Virus record (IMG/VR): IMGVR_UViG_3300036402_000058
Span: 1 to 36,706 of that record
DNA from: a virus
DNA length: 36,706 nucleotides
Strand: one strand, 5' to 3'
The notes below the pieces were generated by a model that saw only the letters and a program-made list of their open reading frames with translations, made no database searches and was not told the DNA's origin. The translations under genes were made by a program, and so were the position numbers. The stretch's first letter is position 1. Every line of letters begins with the position of its first letter. Shown piece by piece: positions 13,902 to 22,723 of the stretch.

Positions 13902-15032
13902 GTGGCTAGTGGTGCAGGTATCAATGCCAAGGGCGATCTGCTCACCAAGACCAAGGATGGGCGCGATCTCAACGCGCTGTGGGCGGATTACCAGGCGGTG
14001 CTCGAGGCGTACAACGCGCAGCGTTCGGCCATCGTCGGGTTCTTGACCTACCCGCAGACCTCGCCCATCGAGGAAGTGCCGGTCATCACGTCCGGCGGCA
14101 AGTTCGAGAAGGCGTCGCAGTTCGGCCGGCCGGTGGGCATCCGCTCGAACGTCGGTCACTACGCGATGGGCTTCCCGTTCGACTGGTACGACAAGGCGGC
14201 CGAATTCACCTGGCAGTTCCTGGCCGGGGCGACCGCGCAGCAGGTCGACAGCATTCAGAACGCCGTGATCGAGGCGGACAACCTGACGCTGTTCAACGCC
14301 GTCATGAAGAGGGTGTTCTCGAACGTCAACACCAAGGCCGACATCAACCAGAACCCGTACAACGTGTACACGTTCTGGAACGGTGACGGCACGGTTCCTC
14401 CGGCCTACCGGGCGAACACGTTCGCGGGCACGCACACCCACTTCTTCACCACGAACGGCACCGTCCTCGAAGCGGTCGACTTCGACGACCTGACCGACAA
14501 GGTCACCGAGCACGGCTACACCACGACGCTCGGGTACCGGCTCGTCGTGATGATCAACCGTGCGCAGTCGCCGGTCGTGCGTTCGTACCGCTCCGCGTCC
14601 TCGAACAACGGCGTCACCGACGCGACGCACGGCCGGTGGGACTTCATCCCGTCGCTGGGCACCGCTGCGATGCTGCTGCCGCAGAACCAGCTCCTGCTGG
14701 GCGCGCAGGTGGGCAACGACCTCCAGGGCTTCACCGTCATCGGTTCGTACGGTGACGTCCTGATCGTGGAGGAGGACTACATCCCGGCCGGGTACCTGTT
14801 CTGCTTCGCCACCGGCGGAATCGAGAACCTGGCGAACCCGCTCGGCATCCGGCAGCACGAGAACCCGGATCTGCAGGGGATGCGGCTGGTGAAGGGCCCG
14901 ACGCCCGACTACCCGTTGATCGACTCCTACTACATCCGCGGTTTCGGCCTGGGTGTGCGTCACCGTGGTGCAGCGGCAGTTCTGCAGGTCGTCGCCGGCA
15001 CCACGTACACGCCGCCCACCAACTTCGACTAA
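13902..15032 (+). CDS. major capsid protein, 376 aa
   Basis: This is the HK97-fold shell subunit. GTG 13902 has AGGAGGG 7 nt upstream (13888-13894). The protein has an N-terminal helical arm (residues 20-45), a mixed alpha/beta core and a C-terminal GFGLGVRHRGAAAVLQVV strand, as in many actinophage capsid proteins. Codon use is the most strongly biased in the window (few A/T third positions), as expected for the most abundant product. It follows scaffold and decoration genes. Confidence 0.88.
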   Translation: MASGAGINAKGDLLTKTKDGRDLNALWADYQAVLEAYNAQRSAIVGFLTYPQTSPIEEVPVITSGGKFEKASQFGRPVGIRSNVGHYAMGFPFDWYDKAAEFTWQFLAGATAQQVDSIQNAVIEADNLTLFNAVMKRVFSNVNTKADINQNPYNVYTFWNGDGTVPPAYRANTFAGTHTHFFTTNGTVLEAVDFDDLTDKVTEHGYTTTLGYRLVVMINRAQSPVVRSYRSASSNNGVTDATHGRWDFIPSLGTAAMLLPQNQLLLGAQVGNDLQGFTVIGSYGDVLIVEEDYIPAGYLFCFATGGIENLANPLGIRQHENPDLQGMRLVKGPTPDYPLIDSYYIRGFGLGVRHRGAAAVLQVVAGTTYTPPTNFD

Positions 15033-15047
15033 CGAGGAGCGTAAGAG

Positions 15048-15398
15048 ATGAGTGTGGAATACAAGGGTCGCACGCTCACGGTTCCGTTGTCGGACGAGGA
15101 CCGTGCATTCCTGGAGGTCCGCGGCAAGGACGTCCTGATCGCCCAGCTCGACGGGGAGGCGAAGGCCGCTCGCGACCGCGCCGAACTGCTCGCCGCACGT
15201 GGCGAGTCCGTCGAGGAGGACGCTCCGCCGTACGACCAGTGGAACGTCGACGAACTGCGCGCTGAGCTCGACGAGCGTCGCGCCCTCGCTGAGGCGGCCG
15301 GCGACGAAGCTCTCGTCGACGCGCTCACGTCGAAGGGCAAGAAGCAGGACCTGGTCGATCGGCTGAACGCTGACGACGAGCGCGACGAGCGCGAGTAG
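15048..15398 (+). CDS. head-region protein with SAP-like C-terminus, 116 aa
   Basis: The ATG at 15048 has GAGGAGCG upstream. The N-terminal half is short and charged. Residues 65-108 contain YDQWNVDELRAELDERRALA and end with SKGKKQDLVDRLNAD, a helix-extended-helix layout like SAP/Rho-N nucleic-acid-binding modules. Such modules are common in the protein coded just after actinophage capsid genes. It may connect capsid and DNA; this is inference. Confidence 0.75.
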   Translation: MSVEYKGRTLTVPLSDEDRAFLEVRGKDVLIAQLDGEAKAARDRAELLAARGESVEEDAPPYDQWNVDELRAELDERRALAEAAGDEALVDALTSKGKKQDLVDRLNADDERDERE

Positions 15399-15399
15399 C

Positions 15400-15470
15400 A
15401 ACGTGGTGGCGTCTGATCGCGTCTGTAACGGCCTAACACGTCGCCGGCCGTGTGATGACGCCACCGCGTT
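15400..15470 (+). other. long nested inverted repeat between head genes
   Basis: AACGTGGTGGCGTC (15400-15413) pairs with GACGCCACCGCGTT (15457-15470): 14 bp with one G-U. Inside the loop ACACG (15436-15440) pairs with CGTGT (15449-15453). No T-run follows; the next ribosome binding site (GAGGAGGTG) begins 5 nt later. It could be an mRNA 3' stabiliser or processing site separating capsid from connector expression. Confidence 0.65.
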
Positions 15471-15487
15471 CGTCGAGGAGGTGCAAA

Positions 15488-15787
15488 ATGGCTGCTCAGG
15501 CAGACATCGACAAGCTCAAGTTGGTCCTGGGTGACAGCGGGCTCACGGACATCACGCTCGGGGCTCTCATCGATCAGGTTGCGGGCAACCTCACGAAGGC
15601 AGCCTCGCTGGCGTGGCAGCGCATCGCCGCCGACCGCGTGACGATGGTCAACGTTTCCGAGGCGGGCTCGTCGCGCTCGCTGGGCGACGTGTTCAACAAC
15701 AGCCTCAAGCTGGCGGAGTTCAATCAGAAGGCATCTGTCCCGGCGCTTCGACGCAACACTGTCGTGCGCCGGATCGAGCGTGAGTGA
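15488..15787 (+). CDS. head-tail connector (adaptor-like), 99 aa
   Basis: ATG 15488 has GAGGAGGTG upstream; the open frame back to 15452 overlaps the stem-loop and is not used. The protein is an all-helical bundle (DIDKLKLVLGDSG, then LIDQVAGNLTKAASLAWQRI), matching the usual first connector after the capsid gene that docks on the portal. It is coupled to the next gene at 15785-15789. Confidence 0.7.
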   Translation: MAAQADIDKLKLVLGDSGLTDITLGALIDQVAGNLTKAASLAWQRIAADRVTMVNVSEAGSSRSLGDVFNNSLKLAEFNQKASVPALRRNTVVRRIERE

Positions 15788-16158
15788 TGGTAGTCGACGA
15801 GCTGACAGTGCAGAAGAAGCTGACCAAGCAGTTCATCGACTCCGACCCGTCGACTATCGCGCTCATTCCTCGAGTGAAGGCGACGACGGGATCGGGCGGT
15901 TTCAAGTTCACCGACCAAGCGCCGCGCGCGGCCCAGGTGTTCAAGCTCATCACGATGTCCGACGCCACACGCCCGACCATCACGACGGACGGTGTGGAAC
16001 GGATCATCGACTTCACACTGCTGGGCGAGTACAACGCCGTAGTGAAGGTGTTCGACTACTGGCGGGATGCTGACGGCACTCGATACGAAGTCGTCGAGAT
16101 CGTGCCGTTCAATCTGTACGAAGTGAAAGCGCTGGTGACCAAACATGGGAGTGGGTAG
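15787..16158 (+). CDS. head-tail connector (stopper-like), 123 aa
   Basis: ATG 15787 overlaps the preceding stop; a GTG three bases earlier is an alternative. The protein is beta-rich with repeated strands (GGFKFTDQAPR, ERIIDFTLLGEYNAVVKVFDYW). That is the profile and size of stopper-type connectors, which plug the portal channel after packaging. Assignment is mainly by gene order. Confidence 0.65.
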   Translation: MVVDELTVQKKLTKQFIDSDPSTIALIPRVKATTGSGGFKFTDQAPRAAQVFKLITMSDATRPTITTDGVERIIDFTLLGEYNAVVKVFDYWRDADGTRYEVVEIVPFNLYEVKALVTKHGSG

Positions 16159-16495
16159 GGCGAGGATCCGCGACGACACACTGTCAGTCGGCCTGGAAGG
16201 CCTGCCGGAAAAGCACATGGAAGTTATCGGAGACATCCTGCACTACTGGGGTCTCACAGGTACCAGCGAGATGAAGGCTAATGCACGCTGGACCGACCGT
16301 ACTTCCAACGCTCGCAACGGCTTGCGCTTCCGTGTGACACAGACGAAGTCGAATACGACGTTGACCTACTTCGGGTCGATGCCGTACAACATCTGGCTCG
16401 AAGTCAGGTGGTCCGGCAAGTACGCCATCATCGGGCCCACCATGTCGTCCGTGATTCCGCGACTCAAGGTGATGCTTGAACAGGTGTTCGATTAG
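16145..16495 (+). CDS. tail completion protein (HK97 gp10-like), 116 aa
   Basis: The ATG at 16145 overlaps the previous gene by 14 nt. The chain has a short helix (LPEKHMEVIGDILHYWG), then an ARWTDRTSNARNGL segment and beta strands (YNIWLEVRWSGKYAIIGP), ending in a helix. The segment 'W.DRTxNAR.GL' followed by 'YxxWLE' is typical of gp10-like head-tail joining proteins. Position before the tail terminator agrees. Confidence 0.75.
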   Translation: MGVGRARIRDDTLSVGLEGLPEKHMEVIGDILHYWGLTGTSEMKANARWTDRTSNARNGLRFRVTQTKSNTTLTYFGSMPYNIWLEVRWSGKYAIIGPTMSSVIPRLKVMLEQVFD

Positions 16496-16503
16496 GAGGT
16501 GTC

Positions 16504-16905
16504 ATGCTCACGACGTACGTGCGTACGCTCCTCGGATCTGATCCTGGCCTGGTCGCCGAAACGGTGGACATCAACAAGATCTTCCTGACGCACGCGCTCG
16601 ACACGCCGCAAGTGCGACCGTTTCTTGTGCTGAACTGGGGAGTGACGTCGCCGGGGCTCGAGACGGTTCGACGGCGTGTACTCCAGGTGTGGATCCACGA
16701 CGATCCGGGCGATTACGCGCGTATCGACAGGTGCCTTGACAGCGTCTACAAAGCCCTGTTTGACATCGCCGGCATCAACACCGGCACCGTCGACAAATGG
16801 ATCTCTCAGGTCATCTGGGACGCCTTCTCGGAGAACATGAGCGACGATGCCGGCGGCACGATCATGCGGCACGCCGACTTCACTATCGTCGGTTCGGCGG
16901 CGTGA
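16504..16905 (+). CDS. tail terminator protein (probable), 133 aa
   Basis: The ATG at 16504 has AGGAGG just upstream. The protein is alpha/beta with strands RPFLVLNWGV and RRRVLQVWIHD and a helix (YARIDRCLDSVYKALFDI). This resembles gpU-type tail terminators that cap the tail tube. It lies two genes before the major tail protein. Assignment is by order and fold impression. Confidence 0.7.
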   Translation: MLTTYVRTLLGSDPGLVAETVDINKIFLTHALDTPQVRPFLVLNWGVTSPGLETVRRRVLQVWIHDDPGDYARIDRCLDSVYKALFDIAGINTGTVDKWISQVIWDAFSENMSDDAGGTIMRHADFTIVGSAA

Positions 16906-17087
16906 TGGCGGAACTTCGGTGCGACAACAAGAAGCACGGGGAAGTCATCGACGACCACACCGTTGAGGTGTTGTGCAACTCCCAGTTCTGCAAGCTCAGC
17001 CCTGACGAGGTTGTGCTGCACAGGTTCGATCTTCTCACGGGTGCTCACACCACCCACCGGTATGCCAAACCAAGGAAGGCTCAGTAG
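16905..17087 (+). CDS. small zinc-ribbon-like (Com-type) protein, 60 aa
   Basis: The ATG at 16905 overlaps the terminator stop (TGATG). Residues 6 (Cys), 11 (His) and the later VLCNSQFCK group give a Cys/His arrangement like short zinc ribbons. It sits between tail terminator and major tail genes and its stop abuts the next ATG. The function is unknown. Confidence 0.7.
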   Translation: MAELRCDNKKHGEVIDDHTVEVLCNSQFCKLSPDEVVLHRFDLLTGAHTTHRYAKPRKAQ

Positions 17088-17939
17088 ATGGCAACAAACC
17101 TGCCTTTCGGTCTGCGGCGGTTGGTCCTGACGCCGTACACCGATCAGACTTGCACTTCGCTCGGTGTGGCTGTCCGACTGCCCGTGTCGCGCAAGCTCTC
17201 CTTCTCCGAGACGGGAAACTCGGAGCAGCTCCGAGGCGACGACGAGGTGGTGGCAACGCACGAGTCGGCTCCCACCGTGGAATGGTCGCTCGAAGGCGGC
17301 GGCATCGACTTCCCGGCGTACTGCGTGCTCAGCGGCGCGAAGCTCCGCTCGATCACCGGCGGCAAGCGACTGCGCAAGAAGGTGACGCACGCTCGCCCGT
17401 ACTTCCTGATCGAGGGCCAGTCGATCGACGACTCGGGTGGTGACCTGCACTGCATCATCTACCGCGCGAAGTGCAACGACACCATCGACGGCGAGTTCGG
17501 CGACCAGCAGTTCTTCCTCACGAGCGCGTCCGGCATCGGCTACGGCTGCCTGATGGGCACGCCTGACACGACCGACGAGGACGACCTGTACGGCACCGTC
17601 TACGACTTCGTGGCGAACAGTGCCGTGGCGTCGATCCCGATGCCGCCGCCCACGCCCGAGATGGCCGCTCCGGGCACGATCACGGCTACCTCGGTCATCC
17701 TCAACTGGGTCGACGTTCCCAACGAGGACGGGGGCTACGACATCCAGCGCAAGCTCGCCACCCAGACCGACGCGTCCTGGGTCGCCGGCACGCCGCCCAC
17801 GGCGCTCACCAACGTGGCGACGTCGACGCAGACTGGGCTCGTCACCGCCACCGCGTACGACTTCCGTGTGCGCGCCAAGAAGACTGTCGCGCCGCTCCTC
17901 GGCAACTGGTCGGCCCCGCAGAAGATCACCACCGTTTAA
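17088..17939 (+). CDS. major tail protein with C-terminal Fn3 domain, 283 aa
   Basis: This is the tail-tube subunit. The ATG at 17088 follows AAGGCTCAGTAG. Residues 1-180 are the beta-rich tube domain. After a proline linker (about 184-195), residues 197-283 form a fibronectin type III-like domain with TATSVILNWVDVP near the start and a late TAYDFRVRAKK strand. Fn3 decorations project from the tail surface and may bind host sugars. The tail chaperone gene follows at once. Confidence 0.87.
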   Translation: MATNLPFGLRRLVLTPYTDQTCTSLGVAVRLPVSRKLSFSETGNSEQLRGDDEVVATHESAPTVEWSLEGGGIDFPAYCVLSGAKLRSITGGKRLRKKVTHARPYFLIEGQSIDDSGGDLHCIIYRAKCNDTIDGEFGDQQFFLTSASGIGYGCLMGTPDTTDEDDLYGTVYDFVANSAVASIPMPPPTPEMAAPGTITATSVILNWVDVPNEDGGYDIQRKLATQTDASWVAGTPPTALTNVATSTQTGLVTATAYDFRVRAKKTVAPLLGNWSAPQKITTV

Positions 17940-17967
17940 TTCTCGTTCGGACAATAGGAGCACTAGG

Positions 17968-18525
17968 ATGCCTTCCAACGAAGAGAACATGCCTGACGCG
18001 CCGATCGTGTACGGTGCAGGCTGGGGTGGCGACACTCACCGCACGCTGACCTGCCCGTCCGGCGCGATCGCCCGTGTCCACAAGCCGGGTGTGGACAAGC
18101 TCATCCACGCCGGTGTGGTGGACGACGTCGACTTCCTGTCGTCGATGGTTCAGACCAAGCACATCGACCGCGTCAAGGGCAAGGGAAAGCGCCCGAGTGC
18201 GCCCTTGACCGACGGTCCTTCGGCCGAAGAGATCGGCCTCAATGCGCTGCGCAAGCCTGGCATGCTCGCCAAGATGACGGAGCTGATGGACAAGGTCGCG
18301 GTCGCGATGGTTGTCGATCCTCCGCTCCGTCGGCCCATCGTGGTCGACGAGCAGGGCGTGCCCGTTCTCGATGAGAACGAGAAGGAGATTCCCCTCCCGT
18401 ACGACGAGCGCGAGCCGCAGTGGACGTACACCGACACGGTGGACTTCATGGACAAGGCTCACATTCTCGCGTACACGGTGGGCAAGGTGTCTGAGCTGGA
18501 ACGGTTTCGTCAGCAAAGCAAGTAA
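17968..18525 (+). CDS. tail assembly chaperone, short form, 185 aa
   Basis: The ATG at 17968 has TAGGAG upstream. The protein stands in the fixed place between major tail protein and tape measure. It has a short beta-rich start, then helices (AEEIGLNALRKPGMLAKMTE) and a C-terminal helix (KAHILAYTVGKVSELERFR). It coats the tape measure during tail assembly. Its end overlaps a second open frame reached by frameshifting. Confidence 0.85.
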   Translation: MPSNEENMPDAPIVYGAGWGGDTHRTLTCPSGAIARVHKPGVDKLIHAGVVDDVDFLSSMVQTKHIDRVKGKGKRPSAPLTDGPSAEEIGLNALRKPGMLAKMTELMDKVAVAMVVDPPLRRPIVVDEQGVPVLDENEKEIPLPYDEREPQWTYTDTVDFMDKAHILAYTVGKVSELERFRQQSK

Positions 18526-18820
18526 CCTTGCCGCTGCTTGGAGAATGGCGTCTGCGTACTCTTCCACACCCTCAAAGCTCTATGGCCTAGAGCATCCTGT
18601 CGAGGCCTTCTACTTCGATCGCGCCGTGTGGGCATTCGGTAGCACCATGGATGCTGACGTCGAAGAAAATACTCGGGCGGTCAAGAAGAATCGCGAAGCT
18701 GCCATCGAACGTCGCATCGCAGAGTGGATGGACGATGACGGTAAGTCGGTCGGTCGTTTTGCAAGCCCACCTGTAGCGACGAGGGGAGGCAAGAAGAGTG
18801 GCGAACGAGAAGATCGGTAG
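17968..18820 (+). CDS. tail assembly chaperone, +1 frameshift extended form, about 283 aa
   Basis: The second frame (+1) is open through the end of the short form and continues to TAG 18818-18820. Its part contains LYGLEHPVEAFYFDRAVWAF, a signature of the downstream chaperone half in actinophages. A shift at TTT (18505-18507) joins 180 residues of the first frame to 103 of the second. An independent start at ATG 18545 is possible but has a poor ribosome binding site. The end overlaps the tape measure start by 23 nt. Confidence 0.75.
18502..18511 (+). promoter_or_regulatory. probable +1 ribosomal frameshift site
   Basis: In frame one the codons read CGG TTT CGT C. A Phe-tRNA on TTT can slip forward to TTC (18506-18508) while CGT waits in the A site. 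The heptamer TTTCGTC is identical to the core of the influenza A PA-X +1 site. It lies six codons before the stop of the short chaperone. Confidence 0.6.
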
Positions 18821-21524
18821 CGTCCACGGCGAGATCATCATCGACTATGACGACAAGGGCGTGGCTCGTGTCCGGATGAACGTCAAGGGGATGAAGGATG
18901 ACGTCGAAGGACTCGACGAGACGCTGAAGACCAGCTCGAAGAATCAGGCCAAGAACGCCAAGGCCGTTGACAGCGAGATGGCCAAACTTCGCAAGACGCT
19001 GAGCAAGGCTCACGACGACATGGAGAAGCTGGACAAGGGCGTCATGAAGGCGTTCCTGTCTATTGCCAAGAGTGTCGGCTTGACAGTGTTGGCGTTCGGC
19101 GGATTGGGCGGGGGTCTTCAGCTTCTCGGCGCGCTCGTCGGCGCTGCTGTGGCGCTGTCGGGAGCGCTGGCGATCATCCCGGGTGCGATTGCGGCAATCG
19201 GGCTCGCGGGTGTAACGCTGGCGTTGGCCAAGAAGGGATTCGAGGACTTCAAGAAAGACCTCTCGGATCTGAAGCCGGCTTTCGACGACCTGCGCAATGC
19301 GGTGTCTCAGACGCTGTTCGCGGGGCTGGCCCGAGAAGTGCGTGACTTGGCAACGACGTACCTGCCGATGGCAAAGACAGGTTTCGTCGGCATCGCGCAA
19401 GCGTTGAACGAGGCGGCCAAGGGCGCACTCGCGTTCTTCAGCCAGTCACGTACCAAGGCCGACCTCGCCATTCTGTTCGAGGCTTCACGTGTGGCGACGG
19501 GGAACCTGGCCAACGCGTTCGTCGCACTCCTTCCGGCATTCCGCGACATCGGCACCATCGGCGCGATGGTGTTCGCGAGCTTGACAGGTGGCGCTGTGCG
19601 CGTCGCTGAGTCCTTCAGCGCGTTCATCGCACGCATCCGTGAAACCGGCGAGCTTGAGACGTTCATGCGCAACGGCATCCAGGCGGTAAAAGACCTGGGT
19701 GCCATCGTCATGAATGTGTTCGGCATCCTCAACCAGCTGGTCGGTGCTGTGGCGGGCGACGGGCAAGGTCTGTTGACCGTGCTGCGCGCGTTGACACAGG
19801 GCGCGCTCGACTGGATGCACTCGATGGAAGGTTCGGCTGTCATTGCCGAACTGGGCAAGACGTTGGCTGTGATCAGTCGCGTGTTGCAGGACGTGTTCCT
19901 CGCGGCCATCAAGCAAATCGGACCCATCTTCATCGCCGCAGCGCCGGGCATTCGGGACGTGGCCATCGTGCTGCGGGATACGCTGGTGCCCGCGCTCGAG
20001 ACGATCGGCCCGATGATCCTCAACCTGGCCCTGTGGTTCAGCGACAACGCCACTGCGCTCGGTCCGCTGCTCATCGCGTTCGCGGCGTTCGCCATCGCGC
20101 TGAAGGTGGCCACGGTCGCGTTCGGCCTGTTCAACGCCGTCATGGCACTGAACCCGTTCGTGCTGATCGCCGCGGCCATCATCGCTCTCATCATCCTGGT
20201 CGTGGTGTATTGGGACGAGATCGTGGCGTTCCTGACCTCGACCTGGAACAAGATCGTCGAGCTGGCCAAGACGGTGTGGAATGGCATCGTCGACTTCTTC
20301 AAGGGGATCTTCGAAGGTATCTCGGGATTCGTCACGCGCTCGTGGACGCGCACGGGCAACGACTTGCAGGCGATCTGGCAAGGCATCTCGGACTTCTTCA
20401 CCGGAATCTGGACCACGATCCGCGACTTCGTCGTGGGTGTGGTGACCGCGATCGGCACGACGCTGACCACGATCTGGACGAACATCGTGAACAACCTTCG
20501 GCCGATCATTGAGCCGATCGTCTCGATCATCCAGTCCATCTTCGAGATCGCGTGGACCATCGTCAGCACGGTGATGCAGTTGATCTGGATCGTGATCCAA
20601 GCGGGCTGGAACCTGATCACGAGCATGTTCCAATCCTTCGTCGACGGCATTCTCCTGATCTGGAACTTCTTGTGGGGTGGCGTTGTCAGCGCCGTCACGA
20701 CGATCTGGGATTGGATCACTCAGTTCCTCAGCATGATCTGGAACGGGATCACGACCGCTTTCCACACGATCTTCGATCCGATCATCGAGTGGTGGACGGG
20801 ATTCTGGAGCGGCATCCGCGACTGGGTGTCGGCCGTCGTGAGCGAGATGGCGCAGATCATCGGCGACAAGTGGGACGAAGTCGTGCGGCGCTGGCACCAG
20901 TTGTTCGACCCGATCGCTCAGTGGTTCTCAGACGTTTGGAACAACGTCTCGAACTCGGCTCGCGACGGCATCCAGAACGTCATCGACTTCGTCGGTGGCC
21001 TGGCTGGCCGGATCTGGGACGCCGTGTCAGGTGCGGCCGATTGGCTGTATCAGACAGGTCGCAACGTCGTGATCGGCTTCTTGAACGGCCTCAAGAACAT
21101 GTTCGGTGACGCCGTGCAGAGCATCAAGAACTTCTGCAACGACATCGTCGCGTCGGCGAAGTCGATCCTCGGAATCCACTCGCCTTCCATCGTGTTCCGC
21201 GCGTTTGGCGAGTTCACGATGCAGGGCTATGAGGAAGGTATCAATTCGCTGAAGGCTCGCGTCATCGGGACGATGGGATCGATCGCGGCCGGAATCGTCG
21301 TCGCGGGCGAGCTGCCCAAGGCGGCTGCTCCTGTCGGTGTGCTGGCCGGTTCGATGCAAGCCGCACAGTCGTCGATCAGCAATTCCACACGCGCGGTGAA
21401 CATCGCGAAGGTGGACCTGAACGTGCAAGGCAATTTCGACCCGACCAATCCTGTGGCGTGGCGTAACACCACAAAGCGCCTTCGTGACGACATCAGGAAC
21501 CTGGAAGGTGAATACTCGTCATGA
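18798..21524 (+). CDS. tape measure protein, 908 aa
   Basis: It sets tail length and is ejected with DNA. GTG 18798 has GGGAGGCAAG upstream. Residues 25-75 are a charged coiled coil, and about 85-145 are glycine-rich hydrophobic helices. A long helical region has further hydrophobic segments near 400-465, and a Trp-rich periodic region (about 470-730) repeats IW-x-x-I motifs. Near residue 793 comes LGIHSPSIVFRAFGE, a motif widespread in tape measures. No peptidase domain is obvious. The C-terminus overlaps the next start by 4 nt. Confidence 0.93.
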   Translation: MANEKIGSVHGEIIIDYDDKGVARVRMNVKGMKDDVEGLDETLKTSSKNQAKNAKAVDSEMAKLRKTLSKAHDDMEKLDKGVMKAFLSIAKSVGLTVLAFGGLGGGLQLLGALVGAAVALSGALAIIPGAIAAIGLAGVTLALAKKGFEDFKKDLSDLKPAFDDLRNAVSQTLFAGLAREVRDLATTYLPMAKTGFVGIAQALNEAAKGALAFFSQSRTKADLAILFEASRVATGNLANAFVALLPAFRDIGTIGAMVFASLTGGAVRVAESFSAFIARIRETGELETFMRNGIQAVKDLGAIVMNVFGILNQLVGAVAGDGQGLLTVLRALTQGALDWMHSMEGSAVIAELGKTLAVISRVLQDVFLAAIKQIGPIFIAAAPGIRDVAIVLRDTLVPALETIGPMILNLALWFSDNATALGPLLIAFAAFAIALKVATVAFGLFNAVMALNPFVLIAAAIIALIILVVVYWDEIVAFLTSTWNKIVELAKTVWNGIVDFFKGIFEGISGFVTRSWTRTGNDLQAIWQGISDFFTGIWTTIRDFVVGVVTAIGTTLTTIWTNIVNNLRPIIEPIVSIIQSIFEIAWTIVSTVMQLIWIVIQAGWNLITSMFQSFVDGILLIWNFLWGGVVSAVTTIWDWITQFLSMIWNGITTAFHTIFDPIIEWWTGFWSGIRDWVSAVVSEMAQIIGDKWDEVVRRWHQLFDPIAQWFSDVWNNVSNSARDGIQNVIDFVGGLAGRIWDAVSGAADWLYQTGRNVVIGFLNGLKNMFGDAVQSIKNFCNDIVASAKSILGIHSPSIVFRAFGEFTMQGYEEGINSLKARVIGTMGSIAAGIVVAGELPKAAAPVGVLAGSMQAAQSSISNSTRAVNIAKVDLNVQGNFDPTNPVAWRNTTKRLRDDIRNLEGEYSS

Positions 21525-22723
21525 GCCGATACGGCACTGTCAAGATCGGCCGCCTGTCCATCCGCGAGAACTACGAAGTGTCCGAAGAGAACAGCGATGG
21601 CGTGATGCTGATGAGCCTGGCGGGTCAGGAATCCTCGCCACGCATCAGCCTTACCGACATGAACCGGCGGCGTGAGGACATCCTGAACCTGCGCGGCCGG
21701 TTCGTGAACGTGACCTTCAGCCAGAAGGATGCGGTCAACGGCTACTTCTACGTGGCCAAGTCGAGCGCTCAGTGGTTGGTGTGGAATGACCACCTGATGG
21801 GCGCGCTGCCTTGGTCGGTCGACCTGATTCGTGTGGGTCAGGCAACGGGGGTGGACCTTGAATCGAAGCTCGGGGGATCACAGACGCGACTCAACGATCA
21901 CGCCATCGTCGGCGAGCGATGGAACGCCCCGCCCATCGGTCACACGAATTACTACTCTGGCTCCACGATCGCGACGCTCGTCGACAGGACTGGATCCGAA
22001 GGCGTCATTCGCGTATACCGTAACCTGGCAATGAACATCAACCCGCAATGGTCGTGCACGGAAACGAACTACGATCTCGGTCGAGTGCGCTTCCTGGACA
22101 TCAACGCGAAGGAACGTACGGGCGATCAGTTCCGTACGACGCCGGGCGGCTGGGAACTGAACAACACTCTCGTGCGCGTGAAGCCGCTCGCGGCCAGTGG
22201 CGTGCTCGAGATCAGCTCGTGGTCAGGTGGCGCATGGCGGCCGAAGAACTGGGACGTCACGATCGACGCCGTGTCCTTCGGCGTGCCTGACGCCGTGTCG
22301 ATCCTGCGCAACGAGCCAGAGGTCACCGTAGTGCGCCTGATTCGCTCGCTGTCGTCTGTACGTGTCACGATCGATGTGACGCTGCGGCGTGGCTCGAGGT
22401 TCGCTGAGCTGTACATCCAGACGGCTTCAAGCGCGACTATCAAAGCCGTGTTGACGACGGCTGAGGCTGGCACGGCGGCAACGGGCTATGTGTCGAAGAC
22501 GGCGGACGACGCGAACGGCAACCGCTACATTGTCGGGTCCTCGCGAACGCACGTCGCCGACGCGGTGAACGGCGGGATCTCGAAGGCCGCCACAGTGGTG
22601 ATGGATGTGATGATCGGCTCGGTCATCAACTTCGTCGCGGTGGCGTCTGGCGATGCCGCGGTGGATCTCATGAAGCAATACATCGGTGCACCTTCGGAAG
22701 CAGTGAGCGGGGTGACTCGTTAG
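21521..22723 (+). CDS. minor tail protein, distal-tail type, 400 aa
   Basis: The ATG at 21521 overlaps the tape measure stop (ATGA). As the first gene after the tape measure it should be the distal tail protein that closes the tube. The N-terminal 110 residues are a beta domain. A central jelly-roll-like part and a C-terminal region rich in Thr/Ala/Val follow. The next ATG abuts the stop. It is called from order and composition. Confidence 0.8.
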   Translation: MSRYGTVKIGRLSIRENYEVSEENSDGVMLMSLAGQESSPRISLTDMNRRREDILNLRGRFVNVTFSQKDAVNGYFYVAKSSAQWLVWNDHLMGALPWSVDLIRVGQATGVDLESKLGGSQTRLNDHAIVGERWNAPPIGHTNYYSGSTIATLVDRTGSEGVIRVYRNLAMNINPQWSCTETNYDLGRVRFLDINAKERTGDQFRTTPGGWELNNTLVRVKPLAASGVLEISSWSGGAWRPKNWDVTIDAVSFGVPDAVSILRNEPEVTVVRLIRSLSSVRVTIDVTLRRGSRFAELYIQTASSATIKAVLTTAEAGTAATGYVSKTADDANGNRYIVGSSRTHVADAVNGGISKAATVVMDVMIGSVINFVAVASGDAAVDLMKQYIGAPSEAVSGVTR

